From positions 310,001 through 374,000 of the forward strand of contig NZ_CP094846.1 in NCBI RefSeq assembly GCF_022832975.1: DNA of 64,000 bases, written 5' to 3'. This DNA comes from Ornithobacterium rhinotracheale (GTDB lineage Bacteria; Bacteroidota; Bacteroidia; Flavobacteriales; Weeksellaceae). Below the pieces are notes generated by a model. It did no database searches, was not told where the DNA came from, and saw nothing but the letters and a program-made list of their open reading frames with translations. Made by a program: the position numbers and the translations under genes. Positions 26,345-33,608 of the stretch are shown here, in pieces (within the stretch, counting starts at the first letter, position 1; each line of letters starts with the position of its first letter).

Positions 26345-26404
26345 CTTGCCTCGTGGCGTATTTTATCTTGAAAAAACGAAAAATATAGCAAATTCTTATT
26401 TTTT
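26345..26404. repeat. Direct repeat DR1, copy 2
   Basis: The second copy of the 60-base block at 25551. It still reads as the last codons of the CcoI-like gene (LVAYFILKKRKI then TAG) but is attached to nothing upstream, so it is a gene fragment left by duplication or insertion. Confidence 0.95.
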
Positions 26405-26474
26405 GGGATTCGTTCAGAGATAGGCTTTGGATGAAAAAACATTTTTATTCCGTTTTTTGAATCAAAAACACACA

Positions 26475-26523
26475 CAAAATTTAATTTTCAGTATAAAAAA
26501 GATTAAATTTGTGAGAGAATAAA
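26475..26523. repeat. Direct repeat DR2, copy 1 (promoter copy)
   Basis: A 49-base block identical at 48 positions to 27124-27172. It contains the -7 box TAAATTTG at 26504-26511, so it supplies a promoter to the following gene. Confidence 0.95.
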
Positions 26524-26567
26524 ACGGGGTTTATTTTGGTTTGAACCGATGTCAATTTCTCGAAAAA

Positions 26568-27122
26568 ATGAAATATAGTGAAGCAAATATTTTTATCGCA
26601 TTAATTTTTCAAAGTTGCGCGTCATTTAAAGAGCCTAAAATTAATGGTACTTTGAATGAAAATAACTTATCTCAATTAAACGGACAATACAATGATTCCG
26701 TAAGTTCTGGGGGCGGATTGTATGTTAAGAAATTAAGTGATGTTCTTGATAGGAATGTGAATATGTTTGATTTTAAGCATGATGAAAAATATGTAGGAAA
26801 AGGAATTACGGTTGATTTAAAAGTGGTTTCTAAAAACATGTTAAATGTAAAGTTTAAGAAGCACAATCAAATAATTTCAGATAAGAATGTAAAAGTAAAA
26901 CTAAAGAATGATGGTTTTTTGTATGTTAAAGGTAAAAAATTCATGATAGATTTTGTTCCATTTGTACTTGGTGGGTGGAATGTCCAAAAATCCAGATTAA
27001 CATTAAACTCAGATGGGAACTTATATGTTGAATCAAATTATTTCTTCTATGCTGCACTTTTTACTGTCATTGGTGATTGGAAGACATTAAGATATGAATC
27101 GACTTTTGATAAAAAAGAGTAA
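26568..27122 (+). CDS. Lipoprotein of unknown function, DR2 cassette gene
   Basis: 184 residues from the ATG at 26568. That start gives a short, slightly atypical lipoprotein signal with lipobox IFQSCASF; a TTG start upstream at 26541 would spoil it. The mature protein is beta-rich and lysine-rich with repeated hydrophobic strands (GITVDLKVVSKNMLNVKF, NVKVKLKNDGFLYVKGKKF, WNVQKSRLTLNSDGNLYVE). I recognise no family. The acidic and polar residues SEA in the signal are unusual and could mean that the N-terminus has been altered. The gene sits exactly between the two DR2 copies and is driven by the duplicated promoter. Confidence 0.65.
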   Translation: MKYSEANIFIALIFQSCASFKEPKINGTLNENNLSQLNGQYNDSVSSGGGLYVKKLSDVLDRNVNMFDFKHDEKYVGKGITVDLKVVSKNMLNVKFKKHNQIISDKNVKVKLKNDGFLYVKGKKFMIDFVPFVLGGWNVQKSRLTLNSDGNLYVESNYFFYAALFTVIGDWKTLRYESTFDKKE

Positions 27123-27123
27123 G

Positions 27124-27172
27124 CAAAATTTAATTTTCAGTATAAAAAAGATTAAATTTGTGAGAAAATAAA
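27124..27172. repeat. Direct repeat DR2, copy 2 (aspC promoter)
   Basis: The second copy of the 49-base block at 26475. It holds TAAATTTG at 27153-27160, 16 bases before the aspC ATG, so it is the native aspC promoter. Confidence 0.95.
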
Positions 27173-27176
27173 GCAC

Positions 27177-28358
27177 ATGGAATTATCTCAACGCGTACAA
27201 TCTCTTAAACCTTCAGCCACGCTTACCATGGCGGCAAAAGCCCGCGAATTGAAAGCAGCAGGCAAAGATATCATAAGCCTAAGTTTGGGCGAGCCTGATT
27301 TTGAAACTCCAGATTTCATCAAAGAAGCGGCGGTTCAAGCCATTCACGAAAACTATAATCACTATCCGCCATTGAACGGGTACCCTGATTTGCTCGAAGC
27401 CATTGCACACAAGTTTAAGCGAGACAACGGCTTGGAATACAAAACATCCGAAATTATGGTTTCTACAGGTGCAAAACAATGTATTTACAACAGCATTATG
27501 GCACTTGTGAACGAAGGAGACGAAGTGATTTTGCCTTCGCCGTATTGGGTGAGCTATTCCGACATTACGCAACTTGCGGGCGGAAAAGTCGTGGAGATTC
27601 CTACCACTTTAGAAACGAATTTTAAAATCACGCCCGAGCAATTGGAACAAGCCATCACGCCTAAATCCAAAGTCTTGATGTACAGTTCGCCATGTAACCC
27701 GAGCGGTAGCGTGTACACGAGAGAAGAATTAGAAGGCTTGGCAAAAGTACTCGAAAAACATCCACAAATCATCGTGATTTCAGACGAGATTTATGAGCAC
27801 ATCACTTATTCTACCAAAATGGTGAGTATGGCATCTATCGGGAATATGAAAGAGCGCACCATTACCATCAATGGTTTGGCAAAAGCCTTTGCGATGACGG
27901 GCTGGCGAATTGGCTACATTGGTGCGCCCGAGTGGATTGTGAAAGCGTGCAGCAAACTGCAAGGACAAATCACTTCTGGGGCTAATTCCATTGCACAGCG
28001 TGCCGCGATTGCTGCCGTTTCTGCCGACCCGAGCAAGATTCATTATATGATAGACGCGTTCAAAAAACGAAGAACTTTGGTCTTGGAAAAAGCAAGAGAA
28101 ATCCCTGGTTTTGAAGTGACTGAGCCAGAAGGTGCCTTTTATATCTTCCCGAAAGTTTCATCTTTATTTGGCAAAACATTCAATGGTGTAACGATAAATT
28201 CAGCTTCAGATTTGAGCTTATATTTGCTTGAAAAAGCGCAAGTGGCAACCGTTACGGGCGAAGCTTTTGGAAATCCTAATTGTATCCGACTTTCTTATGC
28301 AACTTCGGAGGAGCAATTAATCGAGGCTTTTGCTCGAATTAAAAAAGTTTTAAGCTAA
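27177..28358 (+). CDS. aspC: Aspartate aminotransferase, class I
   Basis: A 393-residue PLP enzyme of fold type I (subfamily I-gamma, the prephenate/aspartate transaminase type), cytosolic. Family blocks are LSLGEPDFETPDFIKEAA, HYPPLNGYPDLLEAI, STGAKQCIYN, YSSPCNPSGSVY, SDEIYEHITY and the PLP-lysine segment NGLAKAFAMTGWRIGYIG; C-terminal CIRLSYATSEEQL holds the substrate Arg. It moves the amino group between aspartate and 2-oxoglutarate. Its promoter lies in repeat DR2, so expression may be unaffected by the cassette upstream. The gene symbol is used for the function; aatA is an equivalent name. Confidence 0.93.
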   Translation: MELSQRVQSLKPSATLTMAAKARELKAAGKDIISLSLGEPDFETPDFIKEAAVQAIHENYNHYPPLNGYPDLLEAIAHKFKRDNGLEYKTSEIMVSTGAKQCIYNSIMALVNEGDEVILPSPYWVSYSDITQLAGGKVVEIPTTLETNFKITPEQLEQAITPKSKVLMYSSPCNPSGSVYTREELEGLAKVLEKHPQIIVISDEIYEHITYSTKMVSMASIGNMKERTITINGLAKAFAMTGWRIGYIGAPEWIVKACSKLQGQITSGANSIAQRAAIAAVSADPSKIHYMIDAFKKRRTLVLEKAREIPGFEVTEPEGAFYIFPKVSSLFGKTFNGVTINSASDLSLYLLEKAQVATVTGEAFGNPNCIRLSYATSEEQLIEAFARIKKVLS

Positions 28359-28385
28359 AGATTTTTTAGTCAAAATTCAGAAATA

Positions 28386-28419
28386 AAGGCGATTTGCAGA
28401 TGTTGTGAATCGCTTTTTT
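28386..28419 (+). terminator. Terminator after aspC
   Basis: The stem AAAGGCGATT pairs with AATCGCTTTTTT around a 13-base loop and ends in a T run, 28 bases past the stop codon. Confidence 0.7.
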
Positions 28420-28508
28420 CTTGGGCTTAAGCTAGTTTTCTTTTCATTAAAATAAAAAAATGAAATAAAAAATGGAATTTAAACGATTTTTAAGCCGTGA
28501 TTTTTGTG

Positions 28509-28516
28509 TACTTTTG
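28509..28516 (+). promoter_or_regulatory. -7 box for the LpxD-like gene
   Basis: TACTTTTG matches TAnnTTTG and lies 26 bases upstream of the ATG at 28543. Confidence 0.55.
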
Positions 28517-28542
28517 TCTTTCAAATTAAAAATATATAAAAA

Positions 28543-29469
28543 ATGCGTTTTCCTCAACCATATACTTTAGAAAAAATTGCCAAAATGATTGGCGCCGAGT
28601 TTGTTGGTGACAAAGATTTTGAAGTTTTAGGCATCAACGAAATTCATTGTGTGGAGCCGGGCGACATCGTTTTTGTGGATCATCCTAAATATTACGACAA
28701 GGCTTTGCAGAGCAAGGCAACGATTGTTTTAATCAACAAAAAAGTGGAATGCCCAGCCGGAAAAGCACTTTTGGTGAGCGACGATCCGTTTCGTGATTTT
28801 GTGAAAATCGGAGAATATTTTGTGCGAAAAAACACGCAAAATCAGTTGCAGAATCCGAATTTGGAAGTGGGAGAGGGTACTTACATTGCCCCAAATGTCT
28901 TTATTGGTGATGCTGTGAAAATTGGTAGAAATTGCTACATTCACCCCAATGTTACTTTGGGCGATCGCACTGTGATTGGTGATAATGTAATTATTCATGC
29001 GGGCACGGTTTTGGGTGGCGACGCATTTTATTACAAAAAAAGAGAATCGGGCTTTGATAAACTGAAATCTGTGGGAAATGTCGTGATAGAAAACGATGTG
29101 GAAATCGGAGCCAATTGTACCATCGATCGAGGCGTAACTTCTTCCACCACCATCGGGGCGGGTTCTAAATTAGATAATTTAATCCAAATCGGGCACGATA
29201 CCATAATCGGCAAGAAATGTTTAATCGCTTCGCAAGTGGGCATTGCAGGTTGTTGCGTGATTGAAGACGAAGTCACTTTCTGGGGGCAAAGCGGTACCAC
29301 AAGTGGCATCAGAATTGGTGCGCGTGCAGTCATCAGTGCCAAATCAGGCGTGGCAAAATCTATCCCAGGCGATAAATTGTACATGGGAATGCCTGCCGAA
29401 GAAGGGAAAACGGCTTATCGTAAATATGCGATGCTCAATATTTTAATGAAAAATAAAGGCAAGCTTTAA
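28543..29469 (+). CDS. lpxD: LpxD-like UDP-glucosamine N-acyltransferase
   Basis: 308 residues. The N-terminal uridine-binding domain (about 1-100: VLGINEIHCVEPGDIVFVDHPKYY) is followed by a left-handed beta-helix made of hexapeptide repeats (ANVFIGDAVKIGRNCYIHPN and onward). The catalytic His region reads NLIQIGHDTIIGKK, and HAGTVLGGDAFYYKK is the equivalent of the GSDGFGY block, with GGDAF in place of it. LpxD adds the N-linked acyl chain in lipid A synthesis. Flavobacteria often carry two LpxD-like proteins and this could be the second, so the symbol is used loosely. The 3' end overlaps the convergent rsmI gene by four bases. Confidence 0.82.
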   Translation: MRFPQPYTLEKIAKMIGAEFVGDKDFEVLGINEIHCVEPGDIVFVDHPKYYDKALQSKATIVLINKKVECPAGKALLVSDDPFRDFVKIGEYFVRKNTQNQLQNPNLEVGEGTYIAPNVFIGDAVKIGRNCYIHPNVTLGDRTVIGDNVIIHAGTVLGGDAFYYKKRESGFDKLKSVGNVVIENDVEIGANCTIDRGVTSSTTIGAGSKLDNLIQIGHDTIIGKKCLIASQVGIAGCCVIEDEVTFWGQSGTTSGIRIGARAVISAKSGVAKSIPGDKLYMGMPAEEGKTAYRKYAMLNILMKNKGKL

Positions 29470-30140
29470 TCAACGCCTGCCACGACAACTACCATTTCGC
29501 CTTTGAGTTTTTTCTCTTGGGCGATTTGTAATAATTCTTTGAGCGAGCCGCGTAAGGTTTCCTCAAATTTTTTGGTGAGTTCGCGCGAAAGGCTTGCTGG
29601 TCGTTCTTCTCCAAAATAAGTACAGAAATCTTTTAAAGTACGCTCGATTTTGTGTGGGGATTCGTAGAAAATCATAGTTCTTTTTTCTTGGGCTAAAGAT
29701 TCAAGCAAGGTTTTTCTGCCTTTTTTAATCGGTAAAAAACCCACAAAAGTAAAACTATGATTAGGCAATCCCGAGAGAATTAATCCTGGCACAAAAGCCG
29801 TAGCACCAGGCAAAACTTCGGCTTCAATGTCATTTTCAATGCAAGCACGCAAAAGCAAAAAACCAGGATCCGAAATCCCTGGCGTGCCCGCATCTGTAAT
29901 CAATGCAAAGTTTTTCCCCGCTTTGAGCTGCGCGATGAGCGATTCGGTTTCGGCGTGTTCATTATGTGCGTGGTGCGAGCGCATGGGCGTTGCAATTTCG
30001 TAATGTTGCAATAATTTAGCACTATTGCGTGTGTCTTCAGCCAAAATTACATCTGCCGATTTTAAGACTTCTAGTGCACGCAAAGTGATATCGCTCAAAT
30101 TCCCAATAGGCGTGGGTACAAGAGAGAGTTTTCCGCTCAT
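29466..30140 (-). CDS. rsmI: 16S rRNA (cytidine-1402-2'-O)-methyltransferase
   Basis: A 224-residue SAM-dependent methylase of the RsmI family that modifies C1402 in the ribosomal decoding centre. Motifs seen: LVPTPIGNLSDITLRAL, ILAEDTRNSAKLLQHY, HNEHAETESLIAQL, ALITDAGTPGISDPGFLL, EVLPGATAFVPGLILSGLP and FYESPHKIERTLKD, and the late LSRELTKKFEETLRGSL. The length is somewhat short of the 270-290 residues usual in proteobacteria, a difference at the C-terminal end common in Bacteroidota. It overlaps the acidic protein gene upstream by one base, so these two form an operon. Confidence 0.94.
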   Translation of the reverse strand: MSGKLSLVPTPIGNLSDITLRALEVLKSADVILAEDTRNSAKLLQHYEIATPMRSHHAHNEHAETESLIAQLKAGKNFALITDAGTPGISDPGFLLLRACIENDIEAEVLPGATAFVPGLILSGLPNHSFTFVGFLPIKKGRKTLLESLAQEKRTMIFYESPHKIERTLKDFCTYFGEERPASLSRELTKKFEETLRGSLKELLQIAQEKKLKGEMVVVVAGVD

Positions 30141-30931
30141 TATTCAAAGCGTTTTAGCGCAAGTTCTCTCAAGCGTTCAAAATATTCTCTTTTGTCTTCG
30201 TCAAGGTGCATTTCTTGCTCCAAGTCGTTGAGGTACATTTGGGTAGAATTAGGGTCAGAAATACGGTTTAAGATGTCGAGTGTAGAATCCATAAACTCAT
30301 CATCTCCTAAAAATAATTGATTTAAAAACCCAATTCTATCGTTGAAATCTAGTACCATAGGCGGAATATCGTAGATAGATGATGTGCTTGTGGTTTTTTC
30401 GGGTTCGTCAACAATGCTTCGTTTAATTTCTTCTATAGCAGATGGGCCTTCATTCATCATTGCTTCGCCTTTTTCTTCTAGTTCCTCTTCTTCGTCGTCT
30501 AGAGAAAAGTTTGCTACTACGGTTTTAGCCTCATCTTTGTGTATCTCAAAATCAAAAAAAACAGGTTTTTCCTCTTCCTCTTCTACCTCAGTTATATTTT
30601 GATTTGCCTCAAGAGTTGCGGGATTTTCTTCTGTTGTTGAGGCTTCTACTTGTGAATCTAGCGTTTTTTCTTCTACTTTTTTGGTTTCAGATGGTTTAGC
30701 CACTTCTTCAATGGGCTCCGCTGGAGAGGCTATGGTAGGCTGAGGTAAATCTTCGGGTGAAAGCTTATTTTGGTCTAAAAACTTTAAAAGCACAAATTTC
30801 TCGTAAAGTGTTTTTAGTTTATTTTCGTAAGACAACACACCGTTGAAAGTTTCACAAGTTTGTAGAGATTTAGCCAAATCTTTAATTTCTTGTACTAATT
30901 CGTTTTTGAGTTGAGGTAATTGCTTGTTCAT
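30140..30931 (-). CDS. Acidic protein of unknown function
   Basis: 263 residues from the second ATG at 30931 (MNKQLPQLKNEL); an ATG four codons earlier (30943) is equally open. Three parts are visible: an N-terminal helix-rich region (1-75) with ETFNGVLSYENKLKTLYEKF, a long low-complexity linker very rich in Glu, Pro and Thr (about 80-185), and a helical C-terminal domain with LDFNDRIGFLNQLFLGD and YFERLRELALKRFE. Such layouts are common in conserved flavobacterial cytosolic proteins. The function is unknown. It lies directly upstream of rsmI and is translationally linked to it. Confidence 0.65.
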   Translation of the reverse strand: MNKQLPQLKNELVQEIKDLAKSLQTCETFNGVLSYENKLKTLYEKFVLLKFLDQNKLSPEDLPQPTIASPAEPIEEVAKPSETKKVEEKTLDSQVEASTTEENPATLEANQNITEVEEEEEKPVFFDFEIHKDEAKTVVANFSLDDEEEELEEKGEAMMNEGPSAIEEIKRSIVDEPEKTTSTSSIYDIPPMVLDFNDRIGFLNQLFLGDDEFMDSTLDILNRISDPNSTQMYLNDLEQEMHLDEDKREYFERLRELALKRFE

Positions 30932-30979
30932 AAAATTTTGCATTGAGCGTTTACGAGCGGTAAAGTTAATACAAATTCG

Positions 30980-31471
30980 CTAAAAAGAGTAATGTTCTTT
31001 CAGTTTTTCAATGATTTGAAAAGCGGCAGGGCAAATTTCAAGATTTTTTATGGTTAAATGATTAATTTGGTACAATCTACGGCGATCGGTGTGCGGAAAC
31101 TCTCGGCAAGCACGCGGGCGCACATCGTAGATAAAACAAAAATTGTCTTCGCCCAGAAAAGGGCACGGCACACGCTGAAACACCCAATCGTTTTCTTCAT
31201 CTTTTCTTAAATAAGAATCGGTGAATTGTTGAGGTTTCATTTTGAGTTGTTTAGCAATGCGTTCGATGTCTTTTTCTATAAAAAGCGGACCTGTCCCGCG
31301 ACAACAATTGCCGCACTCTAAGCAGTCGAAATCGGCAAAAATTTCATCGTGAAAATCTTTAGCCACTTTGTCCAAATCCTTTGGTTTTCTTTTTTTTAAT
31401 TGAGCTAAAAATTGCTCGTTTTCCTTACGCTTGCTTTGGGCTAAATCTTGGTGTGCTTGGATATCAATCAT
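30980..31471 (-). CDS. YkgJ-family Cys-cluster protein
   Basis: 163 residues. The zinc- or iron-binding YkgJ pattern is complete: CLECGNCCRGTGP, then CPFLGEDNFCFIYDVRPRACREFP and a final Cys in EICPAAF. Some relatives are oxygenases or chelating proteins, but the family function is not established. A positively charged N-terminal helix (about 1-35) precedes the core. The gene overlaps the exonuclease gene by eight bases, so the two are co-transcribed. A role in DNA or RNA damage repair with its partner is possible but unproved. Confidence 0.8.
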   Translation of the reverse strand: MIDIQAHQDLAQSKRKENEQFLAQLKKRKPKDLDKVAKDFHDEIFADFDCLECGNCCRGTGPLFIEKDIERIAKQLKMKPQQFTDSYLRKDEENDWVFQRVPCPFLGEDNFCFIYDVRPRACREFPHTDRRRLYQINHLTIKNLEICPAAFQIIEKLKEHYSF

Positions 31472-32168
31472 GATTAAATTCTAATAAAGATTCACCTCTA
31501 AATTTTCTAAAAATTTGTGCCACGGTGAGTACATCTTTTTCGCAATAAATTTTAATTCTTTCTATATTTTTTTCTTTGTAATACACGCGAGCCACTTCGC
31601 TGCCGTCGATATCATCTTTAGGCGTAGGAACGCCGAGCAATGCTGCTAGCAAATTGAGCGATGTGTAATGTTTATAATCCCCGAATTTCCAAAGCTCCAT
31701 GGTGTCGAGGTGTTGGCTTTGCCATGGTCTTTTGCCCATGGTGTTTAAAATCTCGGGGAGCGGGAGCCCATTGGCAAGCAGACGCCGACCAATGTAGGGA
31801 AAATCGAACTCTTTGCCGTTGTGTGCGCAGAGAATTGCATTTTTCTGGTGATAATGCTTGTGGAGCATTTCGGAGAAATCTTGTAATATTTTTCGTTCGT
31901 CATCGCCAAAAAAGCTTTTGGTTTTAAACTGATTTTCGTTGAAAATAACGCCACACGAAATGCATATGATTTTACCAAATTCTGCCCAAATCCCTGCGTT
32001 GGATTCATAAAACACCTCGGGCGAAATGTCTTCTTTTTCTCGGCGGTATTTGGTTTTTTGTTCAAATAGCGATTGCATCAAAGGCGAGAGCTCGTTCCAT
32101 TTTTGGTGTTGTGGAACGGTCTCAATATCTAAAAAAAGTATATTTTTAGGGTTTAAATGTGCAATCAT
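31464..32168 (-). CDS. PolB-like 3'-5' exonuclease (DnaQ fold)
   Basis: 234 residues of the predicted family B DNA polymerase exonuclease type (PF10108-like). The DEDD motifs are visible: ILFLDIETVPQ (Exo I, Asp and Glu), ILCAHNGKEFDFPYIGRRL (Exo II, Asp in FDFPY) and YCEKDVLTVAQI (Exo III, Asp in EKDVL). An SLNLLAALLGVPTPK segment matches RNase H-like exonucleases. It probably degrades DNA or RNA 3' ends in the cytosol. It is a stand-alone exonuclease; no polymerase domain follows. Its operon partner is the YkgJ-type gene. Confidence 0.85.
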   Translation of the reverse strand: MIAHLNPKNILFLDIETVPQHQKWNELSPLMQSLFEQKTKYRREKEDISPEVFYESNAGIWAEFGKIICISCGVIFNENQFKTKSFFGDDERKILQDFSEMLHKHYHQKNAILCAHNGKEFDFPYIGRRLLANGLPLPEILNTMGKRPWQSQHLDTMELWKFGDYKHYTSLNLLAALLGVPTPKDDIDGSEVARVYYKEKNIERIKIYCEKDVLTVAQIFRKFRGESLLEFNHD

Positions 32169-32225
32169 TTCTCAAAAATACTAAATATTCTTGATTTTGG
32201 TTTTAGCTCGAAAAAATATGGTCAT

Positions 32226-32260
32226 AAAAAAGCACCAAATTTAGGATTTTTGGCGCTTTA
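32226..32260. terminator. Terminator between lipoproteins and exonuclease
   Basis: The stem AAGCACCAAAT pairs imperfectly with TTTGGCGCTT (one G-T wobble pair) and has a T run on the minus strand, so it can end the lipoprotein transcript. Confidence 0.65.
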
Positions 32261-32290
32261 TTTATTGTCAGATGAAACTATGAGAAATTG

Positions 32291-32827
32291 TTAAGGAACA
32301 AATTTAACTTCTATTTCATAATTTGTAGGTTCCCCTTTTTCATTAGGTAAAGAAATTTTCTCAGGCTTGTAGGATTTCCATGTTTTGTCTTCTTCGTCAA
32401 AGAAACTTGCAGAATCAAAAACATCAAAAGCATGAGTTTTACGATATTTTAATTTTAGCTTTTTACTGAATATCTCTTGCTGTAAATAATTTATTTTTAA
32501 TGTGAAAATTTCTTCATCCAAGAAATTTTCTCTGGTCTTGCAGACGGTGCCAGAGCATTTATATTCATCGTTTAAATATAATGGGAATAAACAATCTGTT
32601 CCTCCACCAGTTATTCTTCTTTCCTGTGTAAAAGAAAAGGTATTTCCTTTTTCTGGTATTATTTCACCTTTTATTTCCTTTATAATACTATCAGAGACTG
32701 GACCAAAATAAGCTTTACCTTCCTTAAAAAGAGGAAGTCTTAATGCTATAGGAGAGTTTGTGTCTTCTGTGGTGTTGCAACCAGTAATAAAAAACGCAAG
32801 AAACAAAAGTTTGATTAAATTTTTCAT
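32291..32827 (-). CDS. Lipoprotein of a tandem family, member A
   Basis: 178 residues. The N-terminus MKNLIKLLFLAFFITGCNTT is a lipoprotein signal identical in its first 17 residues to the neighbour at 32840. The mature part starts with a small Thr/Asn linker, then beta-rich sequence with paired Cys residues (CLFPLYLNDEYKCSGTVCK). The C-terminal block DSASFFDEEDKTWKSYKPEK is shared with the paralogue almost word for word. No known family was recognised. Membrane-anchored, function unknown. It is the downstream member of the array, 12 bases after the other gene. Confidence 0.75.
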   Translation of the reverse strand: MKNLIKLLFLAFFITGCNTTEDTNSPIALRLPLFKEGKAYFGPVSDSIIKEIKGEIIPEKGNTFSFTQERRITGGGTDCLFPLYLNDEYKCSGTVCKTRENFLDEEIFTLKINYLQQEIFSKKLKLKYRKTHAFDVFDSASFFDEEDKTWKSYKPEKISLPNEKGEPTNYEIEVKFVP

Positions 32828-32859
32828 ATGTGTGTTTTTTTATAATTCCACTTCAAATT
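32774..32859. repeat. Repeat of the lipoprotein array, copy 1
   Basis: An 86-base block matching 33314-33399 with one mismatch and an offset of exactly 540 bases. It covers the 3' end of gene B, the intergenic spacer and the signal-peptide codons of gene A. Confidence 0.9.
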
Positions 32860-33367
32860 CGTATCCAGTAGGTTGTCCTTGCGCGTCGAGCAAAGGTAAT
32901 TTTTCGGGCTTGTAGGGTTTCCATGTTTTGTCTTCTTCATCAAAGAAACTTGCAGTTTCAATACTTTCAAAAGGTTGCCCTATTCTTGCATATTTAAGTT
33001 TTAATTTTTTATTAAAAATTTCTCGGTCTTGGTAAGAGATTGTAAGCCTAAAAACTTCATCTACATTATTTTCTTTGGTTTTGCAATCTGTACTAGAGCA
33101 TTTGTAACTTTCTTCTAAGTATAAAGGAAGCCATAAATCTGTAAAAAGAGCTTTTTTATTTTTTAGCGTAAAGCTATTTCCTTTTTCAGGTTCTACTTTA
33201 AAAGTAATATTTGAATAAAAGTTGTTGGAAAAATCATCTTTTTGAAAATCCTTTTCTCCATTTTTGTATAGTGGAATAATTACTCTGGCAGCTGTATTTG
33301 AATCTGCTGTGAAGTTGCAACCAGTAATAAAAAACGCAAGAAACAAAAGTTTGATTAAATTTTTCAT
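32840..33367 (-). CDS. Lipoprotein of a tandem family, member B
   Basis: 175 residues, lipobox FITGCNFT, closely related to member A: the same signal peptide, LPLYLEESYKCSSTDCKTKENN in place of the CSGTVCK segment, and the C-terminal ETASFFDEEDKTWKPYKPEK. The middle region is more diverged, so the copies are not recent across their whole length. Same-strand tandem arrangement with a shared upstream spacer suggests co-expression. It ends YEFEVEL. Function unknown; both may be surface or periplasmic binding proteins. Confidence 0.75.
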   Translation of the reverse strand: MKNLIKLLFLAFFITGCNFTADSNTAARVIIPLYKNGEKDFQKDDFSNNFYSNITFKVEPEKGNSFTLKNKKALFTDLWLPLYLEESYKCSSTDCKTKENNVDEVFRLTISYQDREIFNKKLKLKYARIGQPFESIETASFFDEEDKTWKPYKPEKLPLLDAQGQPTGYEFEVEL

Positions 33368-33399
33368 ATGTGTGTTTTTTTATAATTTCACTTCAAATT
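33314..33399. repeat. Repeat of the lipoprotein array, copy 2
   Basis: The second copy of the 86-base block at 32774. It covers the signal-peptide codons of gene B, the spacer and a fragment of a former upstream copy. Confidence 0.9.
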
Positions 33400-33403
33400 T
33401 AGT
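33380..33403 (-). pseudogene. Remnant of a third lipoprotein copy
   Basis: Upstream of member B the minus strand reads T-K-F-E-V-K-L-stop, matching the C-terminal EFEVEL-stop of member B, followed by the same spacer. It is a vestige of the 3' end of a third copy that was lost, most simply by unequal crossing-over. Confidence 0.6.
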
Positions 33404-33608
33404 TATTGTTATTAATTTTTCGTAGTGGAAAAATAAATTTAACACAAATATTTTTTACATTTTGTACCTTTTAGTCCAGAAAGGGAATTAATTCTAAAAT
33501 TGCAAATTTCTGTGAAAACTGGATTTTAAGTATCTGATGATAGTTAAATAAATGATATTTTTTTTGTTTTTAGGGGTGAAAAGTGTTTCTTGGTACGAAA
33601 ATTTATAT

